A stretch of 52,368 nt of DNA from an uncultured Prevotellaceae bacterium (lineage in GTDB: Bacteria > Bacteroidota > Bacteroidia > Bacteroidales > Muribaculaceae), in NCBI GenBank assembly GCA_947254205.1, contig CAMYCE010000005.1:1-52368 (forward strand), given 5' to 3'. The notes below the pieces were generated by a model. It ran no database searches and was not told the origin of the DNA. It saw nothing but the letters and a program-made list of their open reading frames with translations. A program made the translations under genes and the position numbers. Positions 52,188-52,368 of the stretch are shown piece by piece; the first letter of the stretch is position 1, and every line of letters begins with the position of its first letter.

Positions 52188-52227
52188 TGTTTTTGTTTGT
52201 CAACTTGGTTGTTTCATCTATTATACG

Positions 52228-52261
52228 CAAAGATAACTCAATTGTAACAGCATGGTGCAAA
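52228..52261 (-). promoter_or_regulatory. Possible promoter of the sigma-factor operon
   Basis: On the minus strand TTTG (52261-52258) is followed after 22 bases by TATCTTTG (52235-52228), a Bacteroidetes-type pair with slightly long spacing. The sigma-factor ATG is 40 bases downstream. Confidence 0.45.
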
Positions 52262-52301
52262 AAAATAATTACAACCATACTTTTTCTTTGAAAAACTCTT
52301 C

Positions 52302-52350
52302 AACCCAAATCGGGCATTAGGTTTCTTTGTTTTTGTCAAATTATTTTGAG
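52302..52350 (-). repeat. Right copy of window-terminal inverted repeat
   Basis: Matches bases 1-49 in reverse complement with one mismatch. It lies about 115 bases upstream of the ECF sigma-factor start. Eighteen more bases (52351-52368) continue beyond it to the window end. Confidence 0.9.
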
Positions 52351-52368
52351 TAATTTTTGATTGATTTT

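Overview
The window looks like chromosomal DNA from a member of the Bacteroidales, most like the Prevotellaceae or Muribaculaceae, although the sequence alone cannot decide the family. The evidence is a complete Bat aerotolerance operon, two proteins with type IX secretion (T9SS) C-terminal domains, single-chain PurL, a type 1B PyrD/PyrK pair, few Shine-Dalgarno sequences, and promoters of the Bacteroidetes TTTG/TAnnTTTG type. No rRNA, tRNA, CRISPR array, transposase or prophage was recognised. Most of the window is core chromosome with tight operons.

Layout. 1-5412 (+): a PlsC-like acyltransferase, a membrane-anchored phosphoesterase, Tex, a short HPPK (FolK)-like protein and a small membrane protein. 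The last four are closely spaced or overlapping. 5409-8518 (-): a secreted protein with YD-like C-terminal repeats, a DUF2007-UspA-UspA protein and a small DNA-binding-like protein. 8624-17773 (-): the aerotolerance operon, in transcription order moxR, a DUF58 gene, a DUF4381-like gene, batA, batB, batC, batD, batE and a PAP2 phosphatase. 17952-19554 (-): two HU-family genes, one of which fuses HU to a membrane segment and a C-terminal LysM domain. 19715-25604 (+): a secreted phosphodiester glycosidase, then pyrK-pyrD, then pabB-pabC. 25647-26201 (-): an XRE regulator beside 828 bases without a gene. 27030-34618 (-): uvrA, a lytic transglycosylase, a T9SS type B protein, an LtaS/MdoB-type sulfatase-fold enzyme and an MmcQ/YjbR protein. 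34831-46366 (+): purL, a gene-free repeat region, purH, and the elongasome genes mreB, mreC, mreD, mrdA and rodA. 46469-49569 (-): miaA and a DPP IV-type peptidase. 49787-52187 (-): an ECF sigma factor, a probable anti-sigma factor, a small secreted protein and an outer-membrane barrel protein.

The genes group into three themes. Envelope building is represented by the mre/mrd/rod cluster, the lytic transglycosylase, PAP2, the acyltransferase and the sulfatase-fold enzyme. Nucleotide and folate synthesis is represented by purL, purH, pyrKD, pabBC and the folK-like gene. Stress and surface sensing is represented by Bat, the universal stress protein, UvrA and the sigma/anti-sigma pair.

The strongest leads for unusual biology are the HU-membrane-LysM protein, the MoxR/DUF58/Bat locus with two proteins that share a similar cytoplasmic tail, a near-perfect 49-base inverted repeat at the two ends of the window, a nested inverted-repeat element between purL and purH, and structured intergenic RNA candidates at 41574-41621 and 49702-49764. 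No clearly new multi-gene system was identified. All family calls come from reading motifs by eye, with no database search.
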